Origin: CAZONU01 sp965370045
GTDB lineage: Bacteria > Planctomycetota > SZUA-567 > JAKLDR01
DNA length: 10,347 bases
Reading direction: 5' to 3'
NCBI GenBank assembly: GCA_965370045.1
Contig: CBDUSI010000139.1
Span: 1-10,347, forward strand
This document shows positions 1-6,958 of the stretch, in pieces. The notes beneath the pieces are model-generated. The model did not search any database. It saw nothing but the letters and a program-made list of their open reading frames with translations, and was not told the origin of the DNA. The translations under genes and the position numbers were made by a program. The first letter of the stretch is position 1; every line of letters starts with the position of its first letter.

Positions 1-387
1 AAGACGATGCTCAGGCATCGACTTCGGAACCCCTCCTCGAATCTGAACCATTCTGTCCCCAATCACGACTGCTCCATTTTTCAACGGCCTGCTAGCATCG
101 CGTCCGACCGAGCTGAGGAGGGGGCGATTCGCAGTCACCCCGCCCGCGCGCCGGACGCACCCTGGCGCCAGCCCTCCTTCCCTGGAGGGCCTACTTAGAA
201 AATCGGACGCAGTCCCGGTTCTTGAACCGCAAAAAACCCGGGAAACCGCGCGTCTCTAACGAGCTGTTTCGTATATGCTTACGTACATTCCTGTACAACC
301 TGCTCCTCGCCCTGAAGGGAGCATGTACATCCCGTACCGCGCTGGACACAACCGTGATGCGCAAGTCCCACGATCTGGCGGGTTACG
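1..387. other. Intergenic region without a supported gene
   Basis: No reading frame here looks like a protein: the open frames are short, rich in Arg/Pro/Ser and lack a good ribosome binding site. Visible structures are a 6-bp perfect hairpin with a 4-base loop at 5-20 (CGATGC/GCATCG), a 7-bp hairpin at 171-190 (GCCCTCC/GGAGGGC, 6-base loop), and overlapping inverted repeats at 213-242, where CGGTTC/GAACCG at 216-229 competes with TCCCGG/CCGGGA at 213-218 and 237-242. GTAC-rich boxes at 283-337 are listed separately. None of the hairpins is followed by a T-run, so I do not call terminators. I found no convincing -35/-10 pair for the downstream gene. Confidence 0.6.
283..337. promoter_or_regulatory. 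Pair of GTACATNCC-GTAC boxes, possible operator
   Basis: The inverted repeat GTACA-ttcc-TGTAC lies at 283-296. A close copy, GTACATCCCGTAC, lies at 325-337, 42 bases downstream (about four helical turns). TGTACA palindromes at 292-297 and 324-329 are 32 bases apart. Dyads of the TACA..TGTA type are known operators for BlaI/MecI and CopY-type repressors, but no such regulator is visible here, so the operator role is only an inference. The boxes precede the VWA gene. Confidence 0.25.
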
Positions 388-3060
388 ATGTCTTCTCCGG
401 GCGGCACGGGAGTTGCTCTCTTGCTTCCGGGCGAGTCTGCCCCCGAGGTCTTGCAGAAACCCGCGACGGAGGCAATAATCGAACTCGTGGAAACTCGTGC
501 CCCCTGGCTCATGCTCGCGGCGCTACCCGCGGCGGCGGTGCTGGTCGCCGGCTGGGTCGTGGCCGTGCGTCGCGGGCGGTCCGGCAAGCTTGCGCTGGCG
601 CTGCGCTCGGCGGCGGCGGTCCTTCTGGCGTTGGGCGCGGGTGCTCTGCTGGTGCGTTCCGGCGGGCGCCCCCGGGCGCTGGTGATGTTGGACCGCTCGG
701 CCAGCATGGGAGCGGCACGCCGGCAGTCTTCGCGCGCGGCGCTCGCGGCCGGCCGCGCCCTCGCGGATCGCTTCGAGGTAAGCTACGGGTCCTTTGCGCT
801 CTCGGCGCGCGAGGAGTCGCCAGAGACCCTGGGGGAGCTGGTGCCCGACGAGTCCGGAACGGACTTCGCCGCGGCCCTGGCCTTCGCGCGCGAGCGGCTG
901 CGGCCCGGCGAGCCGCTGCTGGTCGTGACCGACGGGCTGGCCTGCGCGCTCGGGGATCGCCGGGCCGCGCTGCGCTGGGGCGAGCTCTCGCCCGCGCTGG
1001 TGATGCTCCCCGCCGGGCCTGAGGGGCCGGATGCGGCGCTGGCCGAGCTCGACGCGCCGGCGGAGGTCCGCCCCGGAGAGCGCTTCTCGGTTTCGGTGCG
1101 GATCACGGGCACCGCGTCCGGCCCGGTGAAGGTGACCTTGACGCGGACCGTCCGGGGCGGAGCGCGGAAGCAAGTGGGCACCGAGAACCTCGCGCTGCCC
1201 GCGCGCGGCCGCGGCGCCAGCCTGGCGCGCTTCGAGGAGCGGGCCCCCGAGGGCGGGCTCCTCGAATACACCGCGACGCTCGGCGCGCGCCAGGACGCGG
1301 AGAGCGCCAACAACTCGGCGCGCGCCCTGGTGCGGGTGCTGAGCAAGCTGCGCGTCGGGGTTGTCCTTGCCAAGGGGCGGTCCTCGGCTGCCCCCCAGCT
1401 GCTGGGCGCGGCGGGGTTCGATGCCACGCCGCTGACCGCGGGCGCGCTGCCACAGAAGCTCGGCGGTTTCGACGCGATCTTCATCGACGACGTGCCGCGT
1501 GAGTCCTTCGGCGAGCAGGCCCGGGAGTGCTCGCGCCTGGCCGAATACGTCAAGCGCGGCGGCGGACTGGTGGTGCTCGGCGGGCCGGGGTCTTACGCTG
1601 CGGGCGGTTACGACGACGCCGGAAAGCTGGAACGCGTCCTGCCCGCCTCGATGATCCCCCCCGATGATCGCGGGCTCTTCGCCGTGCTGGTGCTGGACCG
1701 CTCCGGGAGCATGGGGCAGAAGATCGCCGAGAGGGGCGGGAAGAAGAAGCTCGACTTCGTCAAGGACGCGGTCCTGAAGGTAATCAATCCGGACTCCTTC
1801 GGAGCGGCCGACCGCCTGACGCTGGTGGCCTTCGCCCAGGAGCCGGTGCTCCTCGCCGGGCCGGAGAACCCCGCCGACGCCGGGGCCGCGGGCCGCCTGC
1901 GCGCGGCCGTGAAGAAGATCGAGGTCCGCGGCTCCACCAACCTGGCCGCCGCGCTGGGGCGGGCGGTCGAGCTGCTCGGGCGGGCCCGCGACCCGCGGGT
2001 CGCGCGGCACATCATCCTGCTCTCGGACGGCCTGCTGGTCGGCTCCAAGCGGGAGCGCAGGCGTCAGGTCCGGAAGCTCGAAGGACTCGCCAAGGCGCTC
2101 GCCGGTCGAGGCGCCACCCTGTCCACGGTGGGCACGGGCTCGCGCGACGAGGACACCAGGCTGCTCACCAGGCTGGCCAGGCTGGGCCGCGGCCGCTTCT
2201 ACCGGCCCGCCAGGCTCGAGGACCTCGCCAACATCTTCCGGCGGGACATCAACACGACGAGAAAGGCCAGGATACTCAAGGGTTCCTTCTCGGCCACCAC
2301 CGGTAATCACCCCCTGGGCGAGTTGCTCGGCGGGCTCCCGATTCTCGAAGGCCGCAACCGGGTGTCGGCTAAGAAGGACGCCTGGGTCGCCCTCGAAGCT
2401 CCGGCGCCGGGCGGTCGCGGCCGGGAGCCGCTGCTCCTGGCCTGGGAGCGCGGCCGGGGCAGGGCGGCCTGTTTCGCTTCGAGCCTGGGCGATCCCTGGG
2501 GGAAGGGCCTGCTCGGCGAAGCGGAAGGCAAGCGCTTCGCGGGGGCGCTGGCCCGCTGGGCCGCCGGGCGCTCAGGACGTGACGGCTGCCGGCTTTCTCT
2601 CAGCCGCGAAAGAGACGGGATGTTCCGGCTGGCGCTCTTCGCCCGGGACGAGGGAGGGAAGCCGCTCGCGAAGCTCAAGCCCATCGCCCGGGTGCGAGGG
2701 ATCGAGGCCGCCCTGCCGCTCCTGCAGGAGTCGCCCTCGCGCTACGCGGCGCGCTTCGCGCTCGCCACCGGAGCGCGCGAGGTCGCCGCCACCGCGCTCC
2801 ACGAGGGCGGTGAGCTGGCCCGGGGGCTCTTCCCGCTCTCTCATCCGAGGGAACTCGACCGGGTGGGCATCGACCGCGCCCGGATCAATGAGCTGGCCCG
2901 CCTGGCCGGCGGACGCACGGTCAACTCGCCGTCGGAACTCGGCGGCCTGCGGTTCGCCCGCGCCTCGGGACGGGGCCTGACCCCCGCCGCGCCGTGGCTC
3001 AGCCTGCTGGCCCTGGCGCTGGTCCTCGCGGAACTCGGCTTCAGAGCGGTCAGGAGATAG
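388..3060 (+). CDS. Membrane-anchored double-VWA / GATase-like domain protein
   Basis: An 890-residue protein (from the ATG) of the large bacterial family that combines von Willebrand factor A domains with a class I glutamine amidotransferase-like Rossmann domain. Its role is probably protein binding or scaffolding at the membrane; no enzyme activity is evident. Membrane segments lie at about 40-60 and 68-90, with another at about 867-886 near the C-terminus. The first VWA domain (about 96-210) has a MIDAS metal site: D102-x-S104-x-S106, T158, D182. An Ig-like stretch (about 225-310) follows. The GATase-like fold begins at 321 and shows GGGLVVLGGPGSY at 391-403, without the usual nucleophile Cys. 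A second VWA domain (about 432-620) is inserted there, with D437-x-S439-x-S441, T517 and D547. The GATase-like part resumes at about 680-725 (LLLAWERGRGR, then ASSLGDPWGKG). The start is uncertain: the ATG at 388 has no clear ribosome site and the first ~29 codons have weaker GC bias. GGAGG at 468-472 points instead to a start near 475-487 (GTG at 487, spacing 14), which would put the first membrane helix at the N-terminus as in relatives. The FAD oxidase gene follows 5 bases after the stop. Confidence 0.85.
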   Translation: MSSPGGTGVALLLPGESAPEVLQKPATEAIIELVETRAPWLMLAALPAAAVLVAGWVVAVRRGRSGKLALALRSAAAVLLALGAGALLVRSGGRPRALVMLDRSASMGAARRQSSRAALAAGRALADRFEVSYGSFALSAREESPETLGELVPDESGTDFAAALAFARERLRPGEPLLVVTDGLACALGDRRAALRWGELSPALVMLPAGPEGPDAALAELDAPAEVRPGERFSVSVRITGTASGPVKVTLTRTVRGGARKQVGTENLALPARGRGASLARFEERAPEGGLLEYTATLGARQDAESANNSARALVRVLSKLRVGVVLAKGRSSAAPQLLGAAGFDATPLTAGALPQKLGGFDAIFIDDVPRESFGEQARECSRLAEYVKRGGGLVVLGGPGSYAAGGYDDAGKLERVLPASMIPPDDRGLFAVLVLDRSGSMGQKIAERGGKKKLDFVKDAVLKVINPDSFGAADRLTLVAFAQEPVLLAGPENPADAGAAGRLRAAVKKIEVRGSTNLAAALGRAVELLGRARDPRVARHIILLSDGLLVGSKRERRRQVRKLEGLAKALAGRGATLSTVGTGSRDEDTRLLTRLARLGRGRFYRPARLEDLANIFRRDINTTRKARILKGSFSATTGNHPLGELLGGLPILEGRNRVSAKKDAWVALEAPAPGGRGREPLLLAWERGRGRAACFASSLGDPWGKGLLGEAEGKRFAGALARWAAGRSGRDGCRLSLSRERDGMFRLALFARDEGGKPLAKLKPIARVRGIEAALPLLQESPSRYAARFALATGAREVAATALHEGGELARGLFPLSHPRELDRVGIDRARINELARLAGGRTVNSPSELGGLRFARASGRGLTPAAPWLSLLALALVLAELGFRAVRR
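3052..3056 (+). promoter_or_regulatory. Ribosome binding site fixing the oxidase start
   Basis: AGGAG sits 9 bases before the ATG at 3066 and inside the last codons of the VWA gene. It selects this ATG over an in-frame ATG at 2994 that would overlap the VWA gene by 67 bases. Confidence 0.75.
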
Positions 3061-3065
3061 CAGCG

Positions 3066-4649
3066 ATGGCCTCGAACCGCATCAAGGCTGAGCCGCCGCC
3101 GCCCCGCCCGGCGGACGCTCCCCCGATGGAGGTCGTCGAGGGCGCCGGGATCACCGAGCGCTTTGCCGGGCACCTCACCGACGAGTCCCGGCTCCAGGGC
3201 CGCGCGGAAATGCTGGCATTTCCCCGGTGCGAGGCCGACGTCTGCGAGCTGTTGAAGAAGTGCGCTGCCGAGGAAACGCCGGTCACGATTTCCAGCGGGC
3301 GCACCGGGATCGTCGCCGGGGCCGTGCCCGCCGGCGGTGCCGCGCTCAGCACCGAGCGGATGGACTCTCTTAACGTGGAGGAGGACGCCGAAGGCCACTG
3401 GATCGCCCGCTGCGGGCCGGGGCTTTCTCTCGAAGCTCTTGGTGAGAAGCTGGCCGGGCACCCCGGGCGACTCTTCTTTCCCCCCAACCCCACGGAGACC
3501 ACCGCGCGGATCGCCGGGGCCGTGGCCGCCAACGCCTCCGGTGGCCGCACCTACAAGTGGGGCGCGGTGCGGCGCTATGTGAAAAGCCTGCGTGTCGTCC
3601 TGGCCTGCGGGGAGGTGCTGGCGCCCGAGCGCGGCGAGTGCGCCGCGGGTCCGGAGGGCTTCGAGATCGGGCTGGCCGGCGGCGAGGTGCTGAAGATTCC
3701 CGTTGCCAACGTGAAAATGCCGGGGATAAAGAGCGCCGCCGGATACTATGCCGCTCCCGGCATGGACCTCGTGGACCTCTTCGTGGGCAGCGAGGGCACG
3801 CTGGGAGTGATTACGGAAGCAACGCTCGCCCTGGAGAAGCTGCCGGAAACCGTGCTCTCGCTGCTGGGCTTCTTCCCGGACGAAGAGAAAGCTCTCGACT
3901 TCGTCCGCGCCGCCCGCGGCGAGACCGAGGCCGGCACCGCGCCGCCCGGGGGAGTGCAGGCCATCGAGTACTTCGACGGCCGTTCTCTGCAGTTGCTCCG
4001 CGAGAAACGCGCGGAAGACGGCGCCGACTCGGAGATACCCGCTTTCCCGGAAGCCGCCGACGCCGCGGTGCTGGTGGAGGTCGGCTGCGCCGCCGCCGAG
4101 GAGGACGACGCCCTGGAGGCGCTGGCCGGCTTGCTCGAAGAATACGGCGCTGACTCGGAGGAAGCCTGGGCGGGTCTGGACGAACGTGAGCGGGCCCGGC
4201 TGGCCGCCTTCCGTCACGCGCTGCCCGAGGCGGTCAACTCGCTGATCGGCCGCGCCCAGCGGGAGTTCCCGGATCTGACCAAGGTGGGCACGGACATGGC
4301 CGTCCCCTCGGCGGCGCTGGGCGAGATGATGGCCGCGTATCACGGGGCGTTCGGCGAGACCGGCCTGCGCTATCTCATTTTCGGCCACGTCGGCGAGAAC
4401 CACCTGCACGTCAACGTCCTGCCCACCAACATGGAGGAGTACGCCCGGGTCAAGGAGCTCTACCTGGAGCTGGCCCGCAAGGCGGTCGCGCTGGGCGGGA
4501 CGGTGTCGGCGGAGCACGGCATAGGCAAGCTCAAGAAGCCCTTTCTCGAAATCATGTACGGCTCCGAGGGGGTCGAGGAGATGCGCCGGGTCAAGCGCGC
4601 GCTGGACCCGGCGGGGCTCCTCGGGCCGGGGACTCTTTTCGACATGTAG
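3066..4649 (+). CDS. FAD-binding oxidase, GlcD / D-lactate dehydrogenase type
   Basis: A 527-residue flavoprotein of the FAD-linked oxidase (PCMH / FAD_binding_4 plus FAD-oxidase C-terminal) superfamily, which oxidises 2-hydroxyacids such as glycolate, D-lactate or D-2-hydroxyglutarate and passes electrons to an acceptor. The FAD-binding half shows TISSGRTGIVAGAVP at 74-88, NPTETTARIAGAVAANASGG at 141-160 and LFVGSEGTLGVITEA at 238-252. The C-terminal half has the active-site and metal region FGHVGENHLHVN at 439-450, SAEHGIGKLKKPF at 481-493 and the closing RALDPAGLLGPG at 511-522. Length is close to the family norm (about 460-530). The exact substrate cannot be assigned. No GlcE-like or iron-sulfur GlcF-like partner lies in the window, and no Cys-rich domain is fused to it, so the electron acceptor is unknown. 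The N-terminal ~20 residues are Pro-rich and probably disordered. It begins 5 bases after the VWA gene and is likely cotranscribed with it. Confidence 0.9.
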   Translation: MASNRIKAEPPPPRPADAPPMEVVEGAGITERFAGHLTDESRLQGRAEMLAFPRCEADVCELLKKCAAEETPVTISSGRTGIVAGAVPAGGAALSTERMDSLNVEEDAEGHWIARCGPGLSLEALGEKLAGHPGRLFFPPNPTETTARIAGAVAANASGGRTYKWGAVRRYVKSLRVVLACGEVLAPERGECAAGPEGFEIGLAGGEVLKIPVANVKMPGIKSAAGYYAAPGMDLVDLFVGSEGTLGVITEATLALEKLPETVLSLLGFFPDEEKALDFVRAARGETEAGTAPPGGVQAIEYFDGRSLQLLREKRAEDGADSEIPAFPEAADAAVLVEVGCAAAEEDDALEALAGLLEEYGADSEEAWAGLDERERARLAAFRHALPEAVNSLIGRAQREFPDLTKVGTDMAVPSAALGEMMAAYHGAFGETGLRYLIFGHVGENHLHVNVLPTNMEEYARVKELYLELARKAVALGGTVSAEHGIGKLKKPFLEIMYGSEGVEEMRRVKRALDPAGLLGPGTLFDM

Positions 4650-4679
4650 GAGCCAGAGAATCGTTTCCATCCCCCTCCC

Positions 4680-4708
4680 TTGACGCCCCCGGGCTGCCGG
4701 CGTAGTAT
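4680..4708 (+). promoter_or_regulatory. Sigma-70-like promoter before the ECF sigma operon
   Basis: TTGACG (4680-4685, 5 of 6 match to TTGACA) and TAGTAT (4703-4708, 4 of 6 match to TATAAT) are separated by exactly 17 bases. This is the only good promoter-like pair in the 67-base gap between the oxidase and sigma genes. It implies housekeeping transcription of the operon. Transcription would start near 4715, almost on the ATG at 4717. Confidence 0.5.
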
Positions 4709-4709
4709 C

Positions 4710-4714
4710 GGAGG
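4710..4714 (+). promoter_or_regulatory. GGAGG unusually close to the sigma start codon
   Basis: GGAGG ends only 2 bases before the ATG at 4717, whereas the next genes have 7-9 bases between Shine-Dalgarno and start. The ATG still looks right because it leaves a normal ECF N-terminus of about 24 residues before region 2, and there is no in-frame alternative until Met36, inside region 2. Confidence 0.4.
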
Positions 4715-4716
4715 CA

Positions 4717-5325
4717 ATGGTCGCCAGCAACAACGAGCAGACCGGGCCGGAAGACGCCGAGCTGGTGCGCCGGACGCTGTCCGGCAACCGCGCCAGCTTC
4801 GAGGCGCTCATCCGCCGTTACATGGGCGCGGTCTACGCCGTGGCCTTGCGCGAGGCGCCCCGGAAGTCCGACGCCGAGGACATCGCCCAGGAGGCCTTCG
4901 TCAAAGCCTACAACCGCCTGGCCGAGCTTGCCGACCCGGCCGCCTTTCGCGGCTGGATACGGCGCATCGCCGTGAACCTGGCCCGCGACGTGGCCCGGCG
5001 CCGGAGCCGGCGCATGGAGCTCTCCGACCACTCCAGCGAGCCGGATTCCCCTAATATCGAGATGCCCAGCGACGACCCATCTATAAGCCACAAGTTCCGA
5101 ATGCAGGAAGCCCGGGAACAGGTCATCGAGGCCATCGCCGGCCTGCCGGAGGACTACGCCCAGGTGGCGGCCATGAAGTACATCGAGAACCTGGACTACG
5201 AGGAGATGGCTGACCGCCTGGGATTGCGGCGGGAGGCCCTGCGCAAGCGCTTGCACCGCGCGAATCTGATGCTGCGCAAGGGCCTTCGGCACGCCTTCCC
5301 GGAGTTTGCGGAGGACCAGGAATGA
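4717..5325 (+). CDS. ECF-family RNA polymerase sigma factor (sigma-70 type)
   Basis: A 202-residue extracytoplasmic-function sigma factor that directs RNA polymerase to a stress or signal regulon. Region 2 spans about 24-98: GNRASFEALIRRYMGAVYAV (23-42), the core-binding and -10 recognition helices DAEDIAQEAFVKAYNRL (52-68), and AFRGWIRRIAVNLARDVARR (76-95). A polar linker rich in Ser/Asp/Pro covers about 101-128. Region 4 spans about 133-190: AGLPEDYAQVAAMKYIENL (141-159), then the helix-turn-helix YEEMADRLGLRREALRKRLH (161-180) that should bind the -35 element. Only regions 2 and 4 are present, as expected for ECF factors, and no extra C-terminal domain is seen. Its stop overlaps the anti-sigma start (ATGA), so the two are translationally coupled. 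Target promoters cannot be read from this window. The only promoter-like pair upstream looks like a housekeeping one, so autoregulation is not evident. Confidence 0.93.
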   Translation: MVASNNEQTGPEDAELVRRTLSGNRASFEALIRRYMGAVYAVALREAPRKSDAEDIAQEAFVKAYNRLAELADPAAFRGWIRRIAVNLARDVARRRSRRMELSDHSSEPDSPNIEMPSDDPSISHKFRMQEAREQVIEAIAGLPEDYAQVAAMKYIENLDYEEMADRLGLRREALRKRLHRANLMLRKGLRHAFPEFAEDQE

Positions 5326-6143
5326 ACTGCCAGGAAGTCAAGGAACGCCTGCCGGGGCTCATCGACGGGGAACTCGCTCCCGAGGAGCTCTCCGAGGTCG
5401 AGAAACACATCAAGAGCTGCGAGGAGTGCCAGGCCGAGAAGCACCGCCAGGAGCAGTTCACCACCCGGGTGAAGACTTCCCTGGAGGACCTGCGGCCCAG
5501 CGAGCTCTTCGTCAAGGGCGTGCTCGACAAGCTCGGCGACCCCGCCAAGAAGAAGCAGGAGCAGCAGGCCGCCGCCCGGCGCACCAAGATATCGCTGATC
5601 GCCGCCGGCGCGGTGATAGTGGTGGTGCTGGTCGCCGCCTGGATACACGCGGCGGTGACCAAGGGGGACGGCGACGCCGTTGCGGCCACGGTGACCGGCC
5701 AGCGCAATGCCTGGGTGTTCATCAAGGCCAAGGATGGCGGCACCACCGACGAACTACCGCTGCACATACCGATCGGCAGCCAGGTCCGCACCGACGCGGG
5801 TGGCAAAGTAGTGATGAAGCTGACTGCGGGCGGCGAGCTGACCTTGCACGAGAAGAGCCGACTGCACTTCGATCCCGAGGCGACGCTGAAGCTCGGGGCG
5901 GTCACTATCGCCGGGTTAGACTCCAAGGACCTGCCGCTGAAGGTTTTCGGGGTCAAGGTGATAGCACTGCCGCTCGGCCGCGCGCAAGTGTCCCTGCAAT
6001 ATGGCAAGACGGTAGTCGTCAAAGTCGAAGCAGGTACCGTGAGCATCAGCGGCGCGTGGGGGAGTGGCAACGTCGAGGCCAAGGCCGGCGAAATCTGGAT
6101 CGCTCCGTTCGACGGCTCCAAGCCGCCGGAGAAGGTTGAGTGA
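5322..6143 (+). CDS. Transmembrane zinc-finger anti-sigma factor with FecR-like domain
   Basis: A 273-residue single-pass membrane protein, most likely the partner that holds the preceding sigma factor inactive. The N-terminus is an anti-sigma zinc finger (zf-HC2 / ZAS): Cys3, His29, Cys33 and Cys36 form the C..H-x3-C-x2-C signature, with the amphipathic stretch DGELAPEELSEVEKH between. A charged linker (about 40-88) leads to one membrane helix at about 89-111 (ISLIAAGAVIVVVLVAAW). The extracytoplasmic part (about 115-273) resembles a FecR beta domain: HIPIGSQVRTDAGGKVVMKL, then GELTLHEKSRLHF and a C-terminal VKVEAGTVSISG stretch. GGAGG at 5310-5314 lies 7 bases from the ATG. The start overlaps the sigma stop by 4 bases and its own stop overlaps the next gene (GTGA). 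The signal sensed is unknown, and how sigma is released (proteolysis or conformational change) cannot be told from sequence. Confidence 0.88.
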   Translation: MNCQEVKERLPGLIDGELAPEELSEVEKHIKSCEECQAEKHRQEQFTTRVKTSLEDLRPSELFVKGVLDKLGDPAKKKQEQQAAARRTKISLIAAGAVIVVVLVAAWIHAAVTKGDGDAVAATVTGQRNAWVFIKAKDGGTTDELPLHIPIGSQVRTDAGGKVVMKLTAGGELTLHEKSRLHFDPEATLKLGAVTIAGLDSKDLPLKVFGVKVIALPLGRAQVSLQYGKTVVVKVEAGTVSISGAWGSGNVEAKAGEIWIAPFDGSKPPEKVE

Positions 6144-6946
6144 CCACCCGCAGCCCCGCCGTCGCCGGGCAGTTTTACGCCGGCACCGAGAAGGGGCTGC
6201 TCACCGAACTGGACCGTTGCATTCCCAAAGACGTTGAAGCCGGCAAGGCCATCGGCATCGTCGCGCCCCACGCGGGCTACGTCTACTCGGGAGGCTGCGC
6301 CGGGGCGGTCTACGCGCGGGTCGTCGTGCCCGGCCGCGTTATAGTCCTCTCGCCTAACCACGGCGGCCGGGGTGCGGAGGTCTCGGCCTGGGCCGAAGGG
6401 GAGTGGGCCACGCCGCTGGGCCGCGTCCCCGTCGACGAGGAACTGGCCGCCGCGCTCATCGAGAAGTGTCCGTCGGCCGAGGCCGACCACGAAGCTCATT
6501 TCGGGGAGCACTCCCTGGAGGTGCAGGTCCCCTTCATCCAGAAGCTGAACGGCAGCGCGAGAATATTGCCGGTGGTCATAGGCACGCACGACGCCGGAAC
6601 CCTGGAATCCCTGGGGACGGCGTTGGCCGAGGTGATCAAGGGTTGCGGCAATGACGTATTGATAGTCGCCTCCAGCGACATGACCCACTTCGAGAGCGCC
6701 GAGTCCGCGCGACGGCAGGACGAAAAGGCCCTGGAGCGGGTGAGCGCCATGGACCCGGAGGGGCTGCTTTCGACCGTGCGTCGCGAGCGGATCAGCATGT
6801 GCGGGGCCGCGCCGGTGGCGGCCATGCTTTGGGCCGCGAAGGAACTCGGTGCCGGCGAGTGCCAGCTGGTGAACTACACCCACAGCGGGGTGGTCAGCGG
6901 CGACCATTCCAACGTGGTGGCCTACGCCGGGATGATCTGCCGCTAG
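6140..6946 (+). CDS. amrB: MEMO-family protein (AmmeMemoRadiSam system protein B)
   Basis: A 268-residue protein of the MEMO1 / AmmeMemoRadiSam system B family, whose fold resembles class III extradiol dioxygenases. Signature stretches: PAVAGQFYAG (6-15), VAPHAGYVYSGG (41-52), LSPNHGG (70-76), FGEHSLEVQVPF (121-132), ASSDMTHF (177-184), CGAAPVAAML (221-230) and VSGDHSNVVAYAG (252-264). The equivalents of the human MEMO1 metal ligands are probably His44, His74 and Cys221; Asp180/His183 and His124 are the other conserved pocket residues. Length matches the family. The start is a GTG overlapping the anti-sigma stop, with GGAG at 6128-6131 eight bases upstream; there is no better in-frame start nearby. 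In many genomes this gene accompanies AMMECR1-like and radical SAM genes; neither is visible here. Its biochemical function in bacteria is not settled, and the coupling to an ECF pair is the main contextual clue. Confidence 0.9.
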   Translation: MTTRSPAVAGQFYAGTEKGLLTELDRCIPKDVEAGKAIGIVAPHAGYVYSGGCAGAVYARVVVPGRVIVLSPNHGGRGAEVSAWAEGEWATPLGRVPVDEELAAALIEKCPSAEADHEAHFGEHSLEVQVPFIQKLNGSARILPVVIGTHDAGTLESLGTALAEVIKGCGNDVLIVASSDMTHFESAESARRQDEKALERVSAMDPEGLLSTVRRERISMCGAAPVAAMLWAAKELGAGECQLVNYTHSGVVSGDHSNVVAYAGMICR

Positions 6947-6949
6947 GAG
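6945..6949 (+). promoter_or_regulatory. Ribosome binding site overlapping the MEMO stop codon
   Basis: AGGAG overlaps the TAG stop of the MEMO gene (6944-6946) and lies 9 bases before the ATG at 6959. It supports that start and suggests the epimerase-like gene is read from the same transcript. Confidence 0.7.
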
Positions 6950-6958
6950 CCGCGACCC

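Noticed and set aside
5..20. CGATGC/GCATCG tetraloop hairpin at the window edge
   Set aside because: A short stem without a T-run and with truncated context; it cannot be assigned a role.
171..190. GCCCTCC/GGAGGGC hairpin as a terminator
   Set aside because: No T-run follows on either strand and no gene end is seen beside it.
222..1022. Long Arg/Gly/Ala-rich frames overlapping the VWA gene (this and many on the - strand, for example 523-2310, 2841-4811 and 5123-7471)
   Set aside because: They are the usual open shadow frames of GC-rich genes; their composition is unlike real proteins and they carry no domains.
2994..3065. In-frame ATG at 2994 as the oxidase start
   Set aside because: It would overlap the VWA gene by 67 bases and lacks a ribosome site, whereas 3066 has AGGAG at 9 bases.
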